NCBI GenBank assembly: GCA_008729055.1
Contig: SDUX01000008.1
Coordinates: forward strand, 930,001-994,000
DNA length: 64,000 nucleotides
Direction: 5' to 3'
Source: Pyropia haitanensis
Taxonomy: Eukaryota > Rhodophyta > Bangiophyceae > Bangiales > Bangiaceae
Under the pieces are notes generated by a model, which saw only the letters and a program-made list of their open reading frames with translations, searched no databases and was not told the origin of the DNA. The translations under genes were made by a program, and so were the position numbers. Positions 1 through 10,945 of this stretch are shown here, piece after piece. Each line of letters begins with the position of its first letter. The first letter of the stretch is position 1.

Positions 1-804
1 GGGCTGGCCGCGGACAGCGTCGGCGGCTACTCGGACGGGACGGTCGGGTCGATGGGGATGGTCTCCCTCGATGGCGGCGGCGGCAAGCTGTACCACCCAG
101 ACGTGGCCGCCCCGTCTGCGCGCATCGACGCGGGCGGCGTGACCGACGACGAGGACGGCGGCGGGGGTGGCGGCGGCGGCGGCGCGGAGGATATCATTGA
201 CGTGCCCAACCGGTACTCGCGGGCGCCCGGCTCGGCGGCGGCGCTGATGGACCTCCACCGCTGCTCGCTGCGCGTCCAAAAGGAGCTCCAGTCCACCCTC
301 GGCCTCCGCGCGTCGGGGCGGGTGGAGACGATGCTCGCGCCGCCCGCGGGCGGCGTCGCCGGCCTCGGCGGTGGCGACGGCGTCGGCGGCGTCGGCGGTG
401 GCGGCGGCGGCGACGGTGGCGGCGGTGGCCTCTCCCGCGCGCAGGGGGAGCTCTGGTGGCGCCACCCGTGGACGCGCCTGTACCGGCGGCGGTTTGGGAG
501 CATCGTCGACCACGAGTGGTTTGGCCCCGTGCTCTTCCTGTTCAAGTACGACGGCAAGGGCAACGTGGCGCTCAAGCGCAGCTGCATGGTCGTCCTGCAC
601 GGCAGCAGCGTCAAGCTGGGGGGGAACAAGCGGGGGGGGGACGGCCGGTTTCGGTGTGAGTTCAAGCTCGTGACCACCAAGCGGGCGTACGGCCTCGCCT
701 GCCGGGATACGATGAAGCGGGACTATTGGCTGGAGGAGCTGGGGCGGATCCAGGACGCGTTCCCGGCCGACACGGCGGATGGGTACGAGGAAGAGGGGTA
801 CTAG
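1..804 (+). CDS. PH-domain protein, 3' part (5' end outside window)
   Basis: The reading frame is open from base 1 and ends at TAG 802-804, so the N-terminus lies upstream of the window. The visible 267 residues start with Gly/Asp-rich linker, including a poly-Gly stretch after DDEDGG. From about base 455 to 770 the sequence reads like a pleckstrin-homology fold: strands around EWFGPVLFLFKYDGKG, RRSCMVVLHG-type and FRCEFKLVTTKRAYGL, and a closing helix with the usual Trp (DTMKRDYWLEELGRIQ). PH domains bind phosphoinositides or proteins at membranes. Nothing upstream of the domain shows the catalytic partner, if there is one. Convergent with the Rieske gene. The PH call is from pattern only. 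Confidence 0.6.
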   Translation, partial: GLAADSVGGYSDGTVGSMGMVSLDGGGGKLYHPDVAAPSARIDAGGVTDDEDGGGGGGGGGAEDIIDVPNRYSRAPGSAAALMDLHRCSLRVQKELQSTLGLRASGRVETMLAPPAGGVAGLGGGDGVGGVGGGGGGDGGGGGLSRAQGELWWRHPWTRLYRRRFGSIVDHEWFGPVLFLFKYDGKGNVALKRSCMVVLHGSSVKLGGNKRGGDGRFRCEFKLVTTKRAYGLACRDTMKRDYWLEELGRIQDAFPADTADGYEEEGY

Positions 805-1247
805 GCTAGTGGGGGGGGGGGAGGGGGTGCAAGCACGTTGCTGGGACGGTGATGGTAGGGAATGTAACAGTGGGTGGAGGGGTGGAGTGGGGTAGGGTGG
901 GCGGGGGGGGGGGGGGGTGAGGTGGAGTGGGGGAGTGGGGGAGCAACGTCGTACACGCCACCAACGAGAGGACGAGATCGTGACAAAGAAAAGGAGCGCG
1001 CGTGCACACACTGAGACCACCTCCCTCACCAGGGACTGCTCACCATTTTACATACCAACGAGAGGAGACGGCGCAGGGCAAGAAGAAAAGACCACACAAA
1101 AAAAAAAAGAGGTAAGCGAGGGCCAACGGCGTCCCCTCCGCAAGCGAGCCACGACGTGGCGCACACTCCCCCACTGCGCCGACCCGGGCCATCACCCCTC
1201 CTAGCCACCCACCTGCCGGCCATGACCCGCCCACCCACTGCCCCCCT
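805..1247. other. convergent intergenic region
   Basis: Lies between the 3' ends of the PH-domain gene and the Rieske gene. It holds G-runs (about 810-825 and 901-917) and an A-run near 1097-1109. I see no gene. Confidence 0.6.
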
Positions 1248-2054
1248 CTACTCGCCTCCCAACAAGAGCTTGGTGTCATCCTCGATAAACGAGTAGATCG
1301 GGACCTCCAGGTTGAGGGGCGCGGGCCCCTTGCGGATCCGCCCGCTCACGTCATAGTGGCTGCCGTGGCACGGACAAAACCAGCCGTGGTAGTCGCCCGC
1401 GTTGGCGATCGGCACGCACCCCAGGTGGGTGCACACGCCGAGGAGGACGAGCCACTCAGGCTTGACGCTCCGCTCCGAGTCGAGCTGCGGGTCCCGCAGC
1501 TCCGCCGCGTCGTCCTTGGCCGCCAGCGCAATCTCATCCGCCGTCCGGTGGCGGATGAAGACCGGCTTGCCGCGCCACTTGATCGTCGCGCTCTCGCCAA
1601 GCGGGATGGAGCCGAGCTCGACTTCCACCGAGCCCTTGGCGAGCACGTCTGCCGACGCGGACATGGTGTAGATGAGCTTGAGGATCAGCACCCGCGCCGC
1701 GCTCGCGGCGATAAACTTGGACGAGCCGAGCACGAGGTACGTAAACGCGCGCTTGGTCGGGTCCCCGCGGGTGTTAAAGTGTGGCGCGTTGTGGTAGTCG
1801 TCCTTGTAGCCCGTCTCGAGCGGCGCCGCGTAGTCGGGCGCGTCCATCGGGCGGACGAGCTCGGACGACGGCGACACCCACCTGTCGGGCTTGGACGACA
1901 GCGCCCGCGCCGCCGCCAGGCCCGCGCCCACACGATCGGGCGTCGGGCGCGCGAGCAGGGGGGCCGCCGAGGAGGCAGACGCCCGCATCGGCATCGCAGA
2001 GGCGGTGCGGAGCGCCCGCGCGGCGGCCGCCGACGCGGCCCGCAGGGCGGCCAT
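1248..2054 (-). CDS. mitochondrial Rieske iron-sulfur protein of complex III
   Basis: Carries electrons from ubiquinol to cytochrome c1 in the cytochrome bc1 complex of the inner mitochondrial membrane. The two cluster-binding motifs are intact: CTHLGC at residues 208-213 and CPCHGS at 227-232 of a 268-residue protein, followed by the conserved [16 protein letters not shown] segment. The single N-terminal anchor is the [21 protein letters not shown] region before the hinge. I chose ATG at 2054 (context GCCATGG), which gives an Ala/Arg-rich presequence ([16 protein letters not shown]) typical of mitochondrial import. The frame stays open upstream to 2120 only through non-ATG codons. Mitochondrial rather than plastid b6f type, because the C-terminus and [12 protein letters not shown] matrix segment match the bc1 form. 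Uninterrupted by introns. Confidence 0.95.
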   Translation of the reverse strand: MAALRAASAAAARALRTASAMPMRASASSAAPLLARPTPDRVGAGLAAARALSSKPDRWVSPSSELVRPMDAPDYAAPLETGYKDDYHNAPHFNTRGDPTKRAFTYLVLGSSKFIAASAARVLILKLIYTMSASADVLAKGSVEVELGSIPLGESATIKWRGKPVFIRHRTADEIALAAKDDAAELRDPQLDSERSVKPEWLVLLGVCTHLGCVPIANAGDYHGWFCPCHGSHYDVSGRIRKGPAPLNLEVPIYSFIEDDTKLLLGGE

Positions 2055-3021
2055 GGCGGGCGAGCGGCACGCGGCGAGTGGCACCAACGCGGAGCGAAAG
2101 CAGGGCAAATGAGGTACCAAAAGCGGAGCGGCACTCCAATGTACCTGGGGACGGCGGCGAGGGGTCCGTCACCGCCGACCAGCGGGCGGGCGGCGGCACT
2201 GGCGGGCGACGCAGTGGCGGCGGCGCAGCGACGAGCGTCCGCCGAGGGGGTGTATGCACGGCCACGTGTCTGCGACCAAAGAGAGGTGCACGGACCGGCG
2301 CGGGCCAACTCGTGGACCACCTCGGCCGTCTGTGGAGCGGGCCACCAGCACGGGGGAAGAAATAATTAATAAAAGTACTCCTCGCTTCCACGCAACACTG
2401 ACAAGTCAAGTCATTAATCAAAAAGAAAGTGCAGGACAGAAACACTCTGATATTTACATCGGCTTGTGGGATGTACTATCAACAGCACTCCCGCGCAGTC
2501 GGTGAACGTGGCGACAATTACCCGCTCGCGACGGCTCGTCCCTGTGCGGGTGGTCGTGCAGCGGCCACAGCGCAGGTGCCCTGCCAGGATCGAGTTGTTA
2601 GTCGCCTGGCGGGGGCTGGTGGGGCCACCACCCGTCCACGTTCACGTGGTCGTCGTCATCACCATGGGCGTTTGGCGCGCTCTCCGCCTCGGCGGCGGCC
2701 GCCGGCAGGAGAGGCTGCGGCACCAACAGGTGGTGTTCATCTGCCACCGTGTCCGACTCCTGCCCGTCGTCCTCGTCCGCGTCGGTGGCCTCCGCCACCG
2801 GCCGCGCAGGCGCCTCCGCCACCGGCCGCGCAGGCGCCTCCGCCCGACGACGGCCACGGGCTCACGAGCAACGAGCATCGTCATGGCAGGCTGGACATGC
2901 GCTTCGCAGCGCCATGCCGGCACTCGTTGCGCACGCTGCCCCTGGACGAACACCAGCTTTGTACCCACACTGTTCCGTTCAGGGCGAGATGCGCGGCTCG
3001 GCCACCCCACAGCCCCCGCCC
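2055..3021. other. intergenic region between two minus-strand genes
   Basis: Contains an AT-rich patch at 2355-2430 (5' side of Rieske, 3' side of the zinc-finger-like gene) and a perfect 24-bp tandem duplication at 2791-2838. A minus-strand open frame at 2598-2822 has an acidic end but no start or homology that I can support. Confidence 0.5.
2791..2838. repeat. 24-bp tandem duplication
   Basis: Two identical adjacent copies of a 24-base unit starting TCCGCCACCGGCCGCGCAGG, at 2791-2814 and 2815-2838. Confidence 0.85.
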
Positions 3022-3585
3022 TCACTTGCCCTTTTTCGCCGCCCGGTTCTTCCACACACCGCCATCTGCCGCCAACCCCAGCACCGCCCGCCCCATGGCA
3101 CGCACAGCCCACACACCAAGACAGGAAGGACGTGGTGCCATCACGACAGCCCCATGCGTCAGTGCAGCCCATCACCATCCGTCGCGTCAGTACAATCCAA
3201 AAGGAAGAAACTCGACGACAGCAACAAGCGTCAGTCCCTGAGCGCGCACCCGTGGTCCAGCCTGCGAGCCACAAAAGAAAAAAGAAAAAACTCGGCTGGT
3301 GTCCAACCCAGCGCATCAGCACGGCCGCCCCCGTATCCGCAAACGCCACCGCCCGCAGAGAAAGAGCGGCGTGCAGCCCCCTCCCCCCCCCCCCCCCCCC
3401 TCCCTCCAAACGCACACCGGTAGTGCGGGTGGGCGGCATCCCCGTCGACCACCCCCCCACTGACGCCCGCCCAGCAGCGGCCACACACCATCACCCAGCC
3501 GCCGCCCTCTGCAATCACGCAGCGGATGCACATGTCCACCCGCCGTTGGCACACCACACACGTCTTGCGGCGCGCGTCGACGGCG

Positions 3586-3617
<32 letters not shown>

Positions 3618-4108
3618 CCCGTCGTCGCCGCCGCCGGCACCGCCCGCCCGCTTGGCGCGCGCCGCCGCCTTGGCCGCCGCCTTGGCAGCCTTGCGCGGTT
3701 TCATGGCGGGGGGGGGGGCGGCGGCACCGCCTCCTCCCCCGCCGGGGGACCTGCCGCCGAGGCGGACGCGGGGGGAGGGGGGGGAGGAGCGGCAGCGGCA
3801 GCGGCAGCGGTAGGGTCAGCCGCGGGCGGAGGGGGGGAAGGGGCTGCCGGCCCGCCGGCCCCACCCGGCGGCGCCGGCCGGCCCATGCTCGGTGCCCTGG
3901 GGGGGACCAGTCGCCGCCGGGTGGAGGCGGCCACCGTGCGGCCGCCGCTACCGTCGCCGCTACGGCCGCAGCCGCCGCGTCCCAGGGACACTGAGCCACT
4001 GGCTGTGGTACGGGTTGGTGGGGCCGCGCGGAGGAGGCCGAGGGGGACACGCGAGGCAGCAAAGACGATGCAGCGCGTGGCAGACATGGCCGCGTGGGTG
4101 GGGAGCAT
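3022..4108 (-). CDS. small zinc-finger-like protein, two exons, possible organelle presequence
   Basis: Function not recognised. Exon 1 ends at 3416 (CGG T, donor GTGCGT) and exon 2 is 3065-3022 (acceptor GGCAG), giving a phase-consistent junction. The joined C-terminus reads HPHYRYGGVWKNRAAKKGK and stops at TGA 3022-3024. The core has paired cysteines: CVVC, then CIRC, then WVMVCGRCW, then HPHYRYGG. It looks like a compact zinc-binding module. A conservative start is ATG 3704 (Lys/Ala-rich MKPRKAAKAAAK), 110 residues. The frame upstream of an 11-G run (3708-3718) encodes a presequence-like MSATRCIVFAASRVPLGLLR from ATG 4108 or 4087. One missing base in that run would join it, so the protein may be longer and organelle-targeted. 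Confidence 0.65.
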
Positions 4109-6614
4109 CGACTTGGGGAGGACGGTGCGGGAGGTGGGGGGGGTGGAAGCGGCAGCGGTACCCGTGGCGCCAACGTGTGGTCACGAGCACGTACTTACGC
4201 AAAATACGAGAGCATCTAAATTTCCTGCATGATTGTGCTCGTGCATGTGTGGTTTCTTCTTGACGACCGAGTTTGCAACCAGCAGAAGAAGGTGACGGTC
4301 TCCTCCAGGGGTGACAGGACTCCCGTAGTTTCGTTGAGAACGAGCTGTCTGAGCGATAGCCGCAAGCACCCACCGGGGCGTGCCCGCTCAGCGGTCTACA
4401 GTTCACCACTGCATGCAGCGGTCGACGACTGACGGCGAGGGGGGTTGCACACTCGTGGTCATGTTGCCTGGCGGCGTGTGCTGGCGGCCGCCCCCGTGGC
4501 TTCTAGTAGTGGCACTGAGTTGCTTCCGCCCTCCCAAAGTACCCGGTGATGTACCCACCTGGCCCACCCCCCCCCACTGTTGGCGCTGAATAGCCAACGC
4601 ACAAGGTGGCGCGGGGAACGAGGCCCAAGTAGGTCCGTGAAGTATCGATGCATCAGACGACCGTGTCTTGGGCCATCCTTCACCACCTGATGCGCGGCGC
4701 CACTGCTCGTGTCGTGGCACGGTCATCAGCTGTACCAGGTAGGAACGAGAGCGTCACCGCTTGTGCACCTGTCGTGCGTGACCTGCGAGAGAGAACGCTA
4801 GCAATCGCGACTGCCCGAGCCGCGCTTCCGCTCACTGCTATGGGTGCCATGTGCTCCGGCGCTGCCCACAGCCAGCGTAGATGTTCACGGCTGCACGCGT
4901 CCATGCCATCGCGTACGGGGCGCCGTAGCCGGCGCAGCGGCCGCGGACGCCACCGCCCGACACACCGTCGGCCGCGCCGAGCGGCCGGGTGCGCGCCGCC
5001 GCCCCAAATCCCCGCCGGTCGGGTCCCCCGCCCCGACGCACCGCCCGCGCGACGGGCCGACCCAACCAGAGCGCACCGCCCCGCCGCCGCCGACCAAATG
5101 ATTTCGCGTCGGCCGGTCTCCCGCGCGGCGCGGGAATGGTCGGGGGAGGCCACCACGCCGCGTGGCCACCCGTCGCGCGCACGGAATCATGGCCGTTTGG
5201 TGGACGATGCGGGGCTGCCGCGACGCACCGCGCCGACTGTTCCTCGCCGTGCACGCGCGCCGCCGCGTGCGCGGAACACAGGCCGCGGACGGCGCCACCC
5301 GCCGCGGCGCCCCGCCCACAGACAAACGCAAGCCGCCCGCCGTGGCGCGCCGCCGCGCCCGCGCGCCGCCGCGGCCGGCTGGCTGCTTCCCTTCACGGAC
5401 GGCGGTGGCTCCGTGCGCCCCCCCCCCCCCCCCGCGTCCCCGTCCCTCCCTCTCTCGGCGCCTGCCCCATCGCGGCGTCGTGGCCATTGCACGCGGGCGG
5501 GGGCGGCCGTGCGTTTCCGCCGCGGGCGGTCCTCTTCTGCTTCACCTTTGCGGCGGCTTCCAGGTGCCGGTGGATCGCCCGCACGGCACGGGTGCCGAGA
5601 CGCGTGCGCGACGGCCGGCCGACCGTGCGGCGGCGCACGGGGTTCCCCGCAGCAGACGCACGGCGAGTGCCCGAGGCTCCCTTTCCTCGCTCCGCCCTGC
5701 CCATTCCCCTGCCCCACCGGCCGGCAGCCGGCCGTGCCGCTCCCCCCTTTTGGCCGCGCGCGACTGCCGCCGCCGCCCCACCGCTGCCCGTCGCCGCCGC
5801 CGCTGTCGCTGTCACCACCCGCCGCTGCGGCCGCCACCGTTGCCGCCGGCGGTGGGATGCGTTGGGGCGGCGCCAAGTGCAGCCGCGTGCGAGCGCCGCG
5901 GCCGCGCGGCAGAGGGGGGCGGGGATATTGCCCAGCACACCCCTCGCGGGGGTGGCACCGAGGGGGAGGGGCGGCTCGTGCGTTGGGCGCCGTGCGCTGC
6001 CCCCGCCGATGCCGCCGCGGGCGTGGCGGCTCGGGCAGGGGGGGAGAGGAGGGGGGGGAGGTGCGGCACAACCGGCAAGCAGGTGCGGCGGCGGTGCCGC
6101 GACGGAGGGGGGGGTCGGACGCCTGCATTGTGGCCGCGGCCAACGCAAGTGGGGATGAGGGGCGGGCGGTGCATGCGGAGAGGGGGGGGGAGGGGGGGGG
6201 GGGCACGCGGCATGGGGGTTGTGGACTTGGTAGGCAGCGGTGGGTGCGGCGGCTATGGCACGATGACGGCTCTGACGGGGTGGTGGAGGGAGGGGCGGGG
6301 GTGGGACGACGCGGTGCGTGACAGTCACGCAGGCAGCGTCGCCGCCAGCCGCCGCTGTTTGAGGAGGGGAGGTGGGGGCGACGAGGTCTGACCAGAACCA
6401 GGGTAACTGGTGGCCTCCCCGCTGGGACGGCAGCTGGCCCGCCGACAGTCCCCCTTTGTCCTTGTACACAAGAGGGGGCTTCCCTCCCGCCCCGTCGGCT
6501 CGGCCAGCCGGTGCCGCTGCTGACACGCCGACTTCCACCCCCCCTCCCCCCCCCCTTTCTCCCCCCCCCCGCCCCCCTCCTCCGCGCTCCCGACCTGCGC
6601 CTGCCACCGCCACC
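4109..6614. other. divergent intergenic region, no gene seen
   Basis: A 2.5-kb stretch between the zinc-finger-like gene (-) and the aquaglyceroporin (+). The first 500 bases are AT-richer; the rest is GC-rich low complexity. Several long open frames exist on both strands, but all have biased Arg/Pro/Ala content and no recognisable domain. Confidence 0.5.
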
Positions 6615-6717
6615 ATGACCGTCCGGTCCCCTGCCGTTGACGCACCATCGACCTCCCCCCCCGCCATGCCCACGTCACCCGCCGCCAACCGCGCCACCGA
6701 CGGCGGCGTCGGCACCC

Positions 6718-6749
<32 letters not shown>

Positions 6750-8132
6750 CCCGACGCTGGCGTCGCGACCAAAGCCGCCGCCATTGACGCCGCCGCGTTT
6801 GACGCGGCCGCCACCGACGCGGCGGCTGCCAAGGCCGCCGCCATCGACGCGGCCATCAGCGAGGCGGCGGCGAAGAAAGCCGCCGCCGCCGACGCTGCCG
6901 CCGCCCAAACCGCTCCCGCCGATGCGGCCGCCGTGACCGCCGCCACCGGCGGCGGCGGCGGCGGCACCACGGGCGCCCCCACCGGCGGCGTTGCCGCCGC
7001 CGCCGCCGACGCCACCGACACGGGCGGCGCCACCGGCACGGACGGCGGGGCCGGCAGCGTCAATGACGCGGTGACGGCGTACGAGGCGACCCCCCGGGGT
7101 CGCAAGCTCGTCCACCCCGCGGCGGTGACGGCGGCGGCGGCGGCCGCCACCGCCGACGACCACGACGCCGAGGCTGGCGGCTGGCCCGCCGACCCGCCCG
7201 CCTCGGCCGCCGCCGCCGCCCGCGCGGCGGCGGTGGCGGCCGACGCGCTCGCCGCGCCGGCCGACCGGCGGCGCCTCGGCGGCGCGCTCCTCGCCGAGGC
7301 CGTCGGCACCGCCGTGTTTGTCGCCGCCGCCGCGGGCGCCGTCGTCGCCGCGACGGTCGGCGCGCTGCCGGCAGCGTCGGCGGCGGCGGCAGCATCGGCG
7401 GCGCCGACCGCGTCGGCCGGGTCCATGGCGGCCGCCGCGGCGGTGGGCGGCGTCGGCCTCTTCCTCGGCACCCTCCTCGCCGCCCCCCGGTCGGGCGCGC
7501 ACCTCAACCCCGCCGTCTCGCTGGCTGTCGCCATCAACCGGCCGCCGTGCATGCCGCTGGCGCTCCTCCCCGCCTATGTCGGCGCGCAGCTGCTGGGCGC
7601 CCTCGTCGGCGGCGCCGCCGTCTACACCGCCTGGCACGGGCCGCTCGCGGCGTTCGAGGCCGCCCACGGCGTCCGCCGTGGCGCCGCCACCTCCGCCGCC
7701 TCCGCGGCGGGGCTCGCGTGCGCCGCCGCCCCGCGCGTGTCGACGCTCATGGCGGTGGTCACCGAGGCAGCCGGCGCCGCCGCGCTCGTCACGGCGATCG
7801 CGGCGGTCACTGACGGCCGCGGCGGTGGCGTCTCCCGCGGCGACCGCCGCCATGACGGCGGCGACGGCGCCGCGGCGGCGGTCGCGCGTGCCGCGGCGGT
7901 CGGCGCCGCGTTTGCCGCCCTGGCGGTGGTCGTCGCGCCGCTGACGGGCGCGTGCTTGAACCCGGCGCGCGATGGGGGGCCGCGGGTGGTGATGGCGCTC
8001 GCGGGGTGGGGGCGGGTGGCGTTTCCGGGCACCGCCGCGGGGGGGTGGTGGGTGTACCTGGTCGCGCCGCTCGTGGGGGGGCCCCTGGGGATGGCGTTTT
8101 ACGATGCGCTCCTGCGGTCGCCGACGCTGTGA
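6615..8132 (+). CDS. aquaglyceroporin (MIP family) with a long Ala-rich N-terminus
   Basis: Membrane channel for water, glycerol or other small neutral solutes. ATG 6615 sits in an excellent context (GCCACCATGA) and gives 505 residues. Residues 1 to about 210 are low complexity, with an Ala/Asp pattern (DAAA-type repeats). The MIP domain follows, with the first helix at LLAEAVGTAVFVAAAAGAVV. Both half-helix motifs are present: SGAHLNPAVSLA (Asn298) and TGACLNPARDGGPR (Asn449). The Asp after the second NPAR and the GGPR sequel are the glycerol-facilitator (GlpF-like) signature rather than strict water-channel type. Family members are usually 250-300 residues, so the N-terminal extension is unusual. 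A His/Gly-rich loop lies between the last helices. Neighbour RFT1 is on the same strand but unrelated. Confidence 0.9.
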
Positions 8133-8847
8133 GGGGGGGCGAGAAGGAGGGGGGGAAGAGCGGGGGGGGGGGGGGAAGGGAGGCGGGGGGGGGGGGGGGG
8201 GAGTTCCGTGGCCACTGTCACGCGTGACGTTAGAACAGGAGCGGAGGGGGACGAGGGGGGGAAGGGCGCAAGAGGGGCGCCATGCCGAGGGGAGCGGGGG
8301 GGGGGGGGCGGGGGAAGGGACCGGGGGGTGGGGGCGCACACGCCAAGCCGGCCAAACCCCAGCTGGGCACGTGTAGGCGGCCTCGTCCTGTCGGGGGGGG
8401 TGGGTGCCCGCGGCGTATGTACAGAAACAACAGGAAGATAGGAGCACGCCCAACAACAGGAAGACAGGGGCGCGCCGCGTACGCGCATTGCGCAGCTGCG
8501 GTGCTCGACCCTGCGCACCGCGCGTGCCGGTGCCGGCGGCCGCTATCGATACGGTGCGAGGTGCACGGTTCGGGCGTGCTGCTGTGGATTTTGTGGCGAT
8601 GAGGGCGGGCGCCACGTGAAAAAGGAAAGTTCATCTCAATGCGTAAGTTTATTGTAATTGAGAACAATCGAGGCCGTGGCTTGCTGCCACTACTGTCGTA
8701 CCGAAGCACGTGGCCGAGGACGAGACCAACACCGAGGTGCACGCCCCCTCTGCACACCTGCTCAACCGCCGGTCGCCTGCCACTGCTGCCTCTAGTGGGC
8801 TCCCCTGGTCCTGTGCCTACTGACGCCCGTCTGCCACCGCCCTCTTC
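8133..8847. other. intergenic region
   Basis: Poly-G tracts (8135-8205, 8298-8330) follow the aquaglyceroporin stop. A less GC-rich patch at 8620-8690 lies 160 bases before the RFT1 start and may be its promoter. No gene seen. Confidence 0.5.
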
Positions 8848-9303
8848 ATGGTGTCCTCTTCCCCGGTGGCCGCCAATGGACATCCCCCACGGCACGACGA
8901 GCCCACGGCGGCCACCCTCAAGCGGCGGCGGCCGCCGCGGCCGCCCTCCCCCCCCCCTGCCGCTGCTCCCCCCCCCCCCCCCCCGCCACAGCCGATGCGG
9001 TCCTCCGTGCGGGCGCCGCCGGCCTCCGCGCGCACGTGGTGCTCGCGCTCGCCGCCCGGGCGGTGAGCTTCACGCTCCGCGCGGCGACCGCGCGGGCGCT
9101 CGGCCCCGCGCGGCTCGCGTACGCGGACATCCGGCTCAACCTGCTGATGGCCGCCGCGCTGCTGCCCGCCGCCGCGGCGGCGCGGCCGGTTGCGTTGCGG
9201 GCCTCCACTGACGGGGGGGCGGTGCGGGTGGCGGCGGTGGGCGCCGCGGGCGCCGCCGCCGCCGCGGCCGCCGCGCTCGCCGCCGCGCTCGCGCTCGACG
9301 GCC

Positions 9304-9346
<43 letters not shown>

Positions 9347-10945
9347 CGGCGGCGGCGTTCCAGGGGCAGAGGCGGCGGATTCCCACGCCGCCGCCCTGAC
9401 CGCCGTCGCGGTGGGCGCGGCGGTGGAGGCGGCGGCGGAGCTACCGCTGGTGGTGGGCCTCCGCCGGCAGGCCGACGCGCGCGTCGCGGCGATGCGGGCA
9501 GCCGCACTGGTCGTGGGCGCCGTCGTCTCTACCGCGGGGGTGGTGAGCGCGTCGTCGGGGGGGGGGGGCGGCGGCACGGCGGCGACCACCTGGGTGGGCG
9601 TCGGCAAGGTCGCGTACGCGGGGGTGCTGCTGGTCGGGGGGCTCGCGCTGCTCGCGCCGCCCGCCGAGGTCGCCACCCTCTTGCGGTCGCCCGCCGTGGC
9701 CGCGCGGCCGTCGGCGTCGGCGTCATTGCCGCGCGGGACGCGTGGGACGCGCGGCGGCGGCGCACGACGACGCGGGTGGGGGGGCTGGCTGGACGCGCCG
9801 TCGGTGCGGCTGGCGGCGGGCACGACTGGCCGGGCGGTCGTGTCGTTTTGCCTCGCCCACGGGGAGGACGGGGTGCTGGAGGGGTGGGTGTCGGCCGAAG
9901 AGCGGGGGGCGTACAAGCTCGCCGCCAACGTCGCGGCGCTCGCCGCGCGGTTCCTGTTCCAGCCGCTGGAGGAGGCGTGTTTTTCCGTCTTTTCACGGCT
10001 CGACCGGGAGCGGCCGGCGGCGGCGGCGGCGTTGGCGGCGGCAGACACCACAGACAGGGGGGAGGAGGTGGCTGCCGTCTGCGTGCCGCCCTTGGGCGAG
10101 GCTGGCACTGCTCCCGCAGTCAAAGCCGGGGCTGCCGGTGCTGACGACACGCCCCAAGGCAGCACGTGTGAAGCCCAACCAGCTGCGCCTGCCCCTCTTT
10201 CCACAACGGATGCAGACGCCACTACCGCGGCCCTCACTCTGTCCCTGCAGTTTGCCCTCCTGACGGGCCTGACGCTGGCGGTGATTGGCCCCGCGTTTTC
10301 CCGCCCGTTCATCCGCCTCGTGTACGGCGCGGGCTGGGCGGCCACCCCCGCGGCGCGCCTGCTCTCCCTCTCCTTTGTCTACTCGGTGTTCCTCGCCGCG
10401 AATGGCGTCACCGAGGCGTACGTGATGGCCACGGCCGCGCCCGCGGCGCTGTCCACCCACGCCGCGTTTGGGGCGGCCGTGTCCGCCGCGTACGTTGTCG
10501 CCGCCGCCGCGGGCGCGCGGCGGTGGGGGGCGGCGGGCGTCGTCGCGGCCAACTGCGCCAATATGGCCGCCCGCACCGCCTACTCGGTCGCGTTTATCGG
10601 GCGCGCCACGGCGGCGCGGGCGCCGGGGGGGAGGTCGCGGGGGGGGGCGTCGGCAGGCGGCGGCCGCCGCCGCGGCGGCCGCGCGGGGTGGGCGGTCGTG
10701 CGCGCGGGCGTGCCGGGCGGGCGGGTGGTGGCGACGCTCGCCGCCGCGGGCGCCGCGGCGGCCGCGAGCGAGCGGTGGGTGCTGGGGGGGGGGGGACGGC
10801 GCGGCTGGCCGCCCACGCCGCCGTCGGCGCGGGGGGGGTCGCCGCGACCGCCGCGGCGGTGGCCGCGTGGGAGCGCGTGTGGGTGGCCGATGTGTGTCGG
10901 GTGATGGGCTGGCGGCGGGGGGGGAAGGGCGGCAAGGCTGGCTGA
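8848..10945 (+). CDS. RFT1: RFT1-like ER membrane protein of N-glycan precursor assembly
   Basis: RFT1 is a polytopic ER protein of the MOP superfamily. It is needed to supply Man5GlcNAc2-PP-dolichol to the ER lumen, though its direct flippase role is debated. The family signature is clear: RGAYKLAANVAALAARFLF, then QPLEEACFSVFSRL. The N-terminal RLAYADIRLNLLMAAAL and the C-terminal RLAAHAAVGAGGVAATAAA also match RFT1. The gene is split by two homopolymers. ATG 8848 opens a Pro-rich leader that must shift frame at C17 (8968-8984) to reach the first helix (ADAVLRAGAAGLRAHVV). A second shift at G12 (10784-10795) is needed for the conserved last helix and stop at 10945. Each is repaired by one added base. 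The middle contains a poly-Gly insertion and an Ala-rich hydrophilic loop. Confidence 0.88.

Noticed and set aside
2598..2822. Minus-strand frame with acidic tail
   Set aside because: Could be a terminal exon, but upstream stop, tandem duplication and absence of a matching donor leave it unsupported.
2466..4232. Plus-strand 588-codon open frame
   Set aside because: Arg/Pro/His-biased, no domain, antisense to the zinc-finger-like gene and caused by lack of stops in GC-rich DNA.
4648..6321. Plus-strand 557-codon open frame
   Set aside because: Low-complexity Arg/Pro/Ala composition; overlapping frames equally long; no motif.
5393..7552. Minus-strand 719-codon open frame
   Set aside because: Mostly antisense shadow of the aquaglyceroporin and its upstream region.
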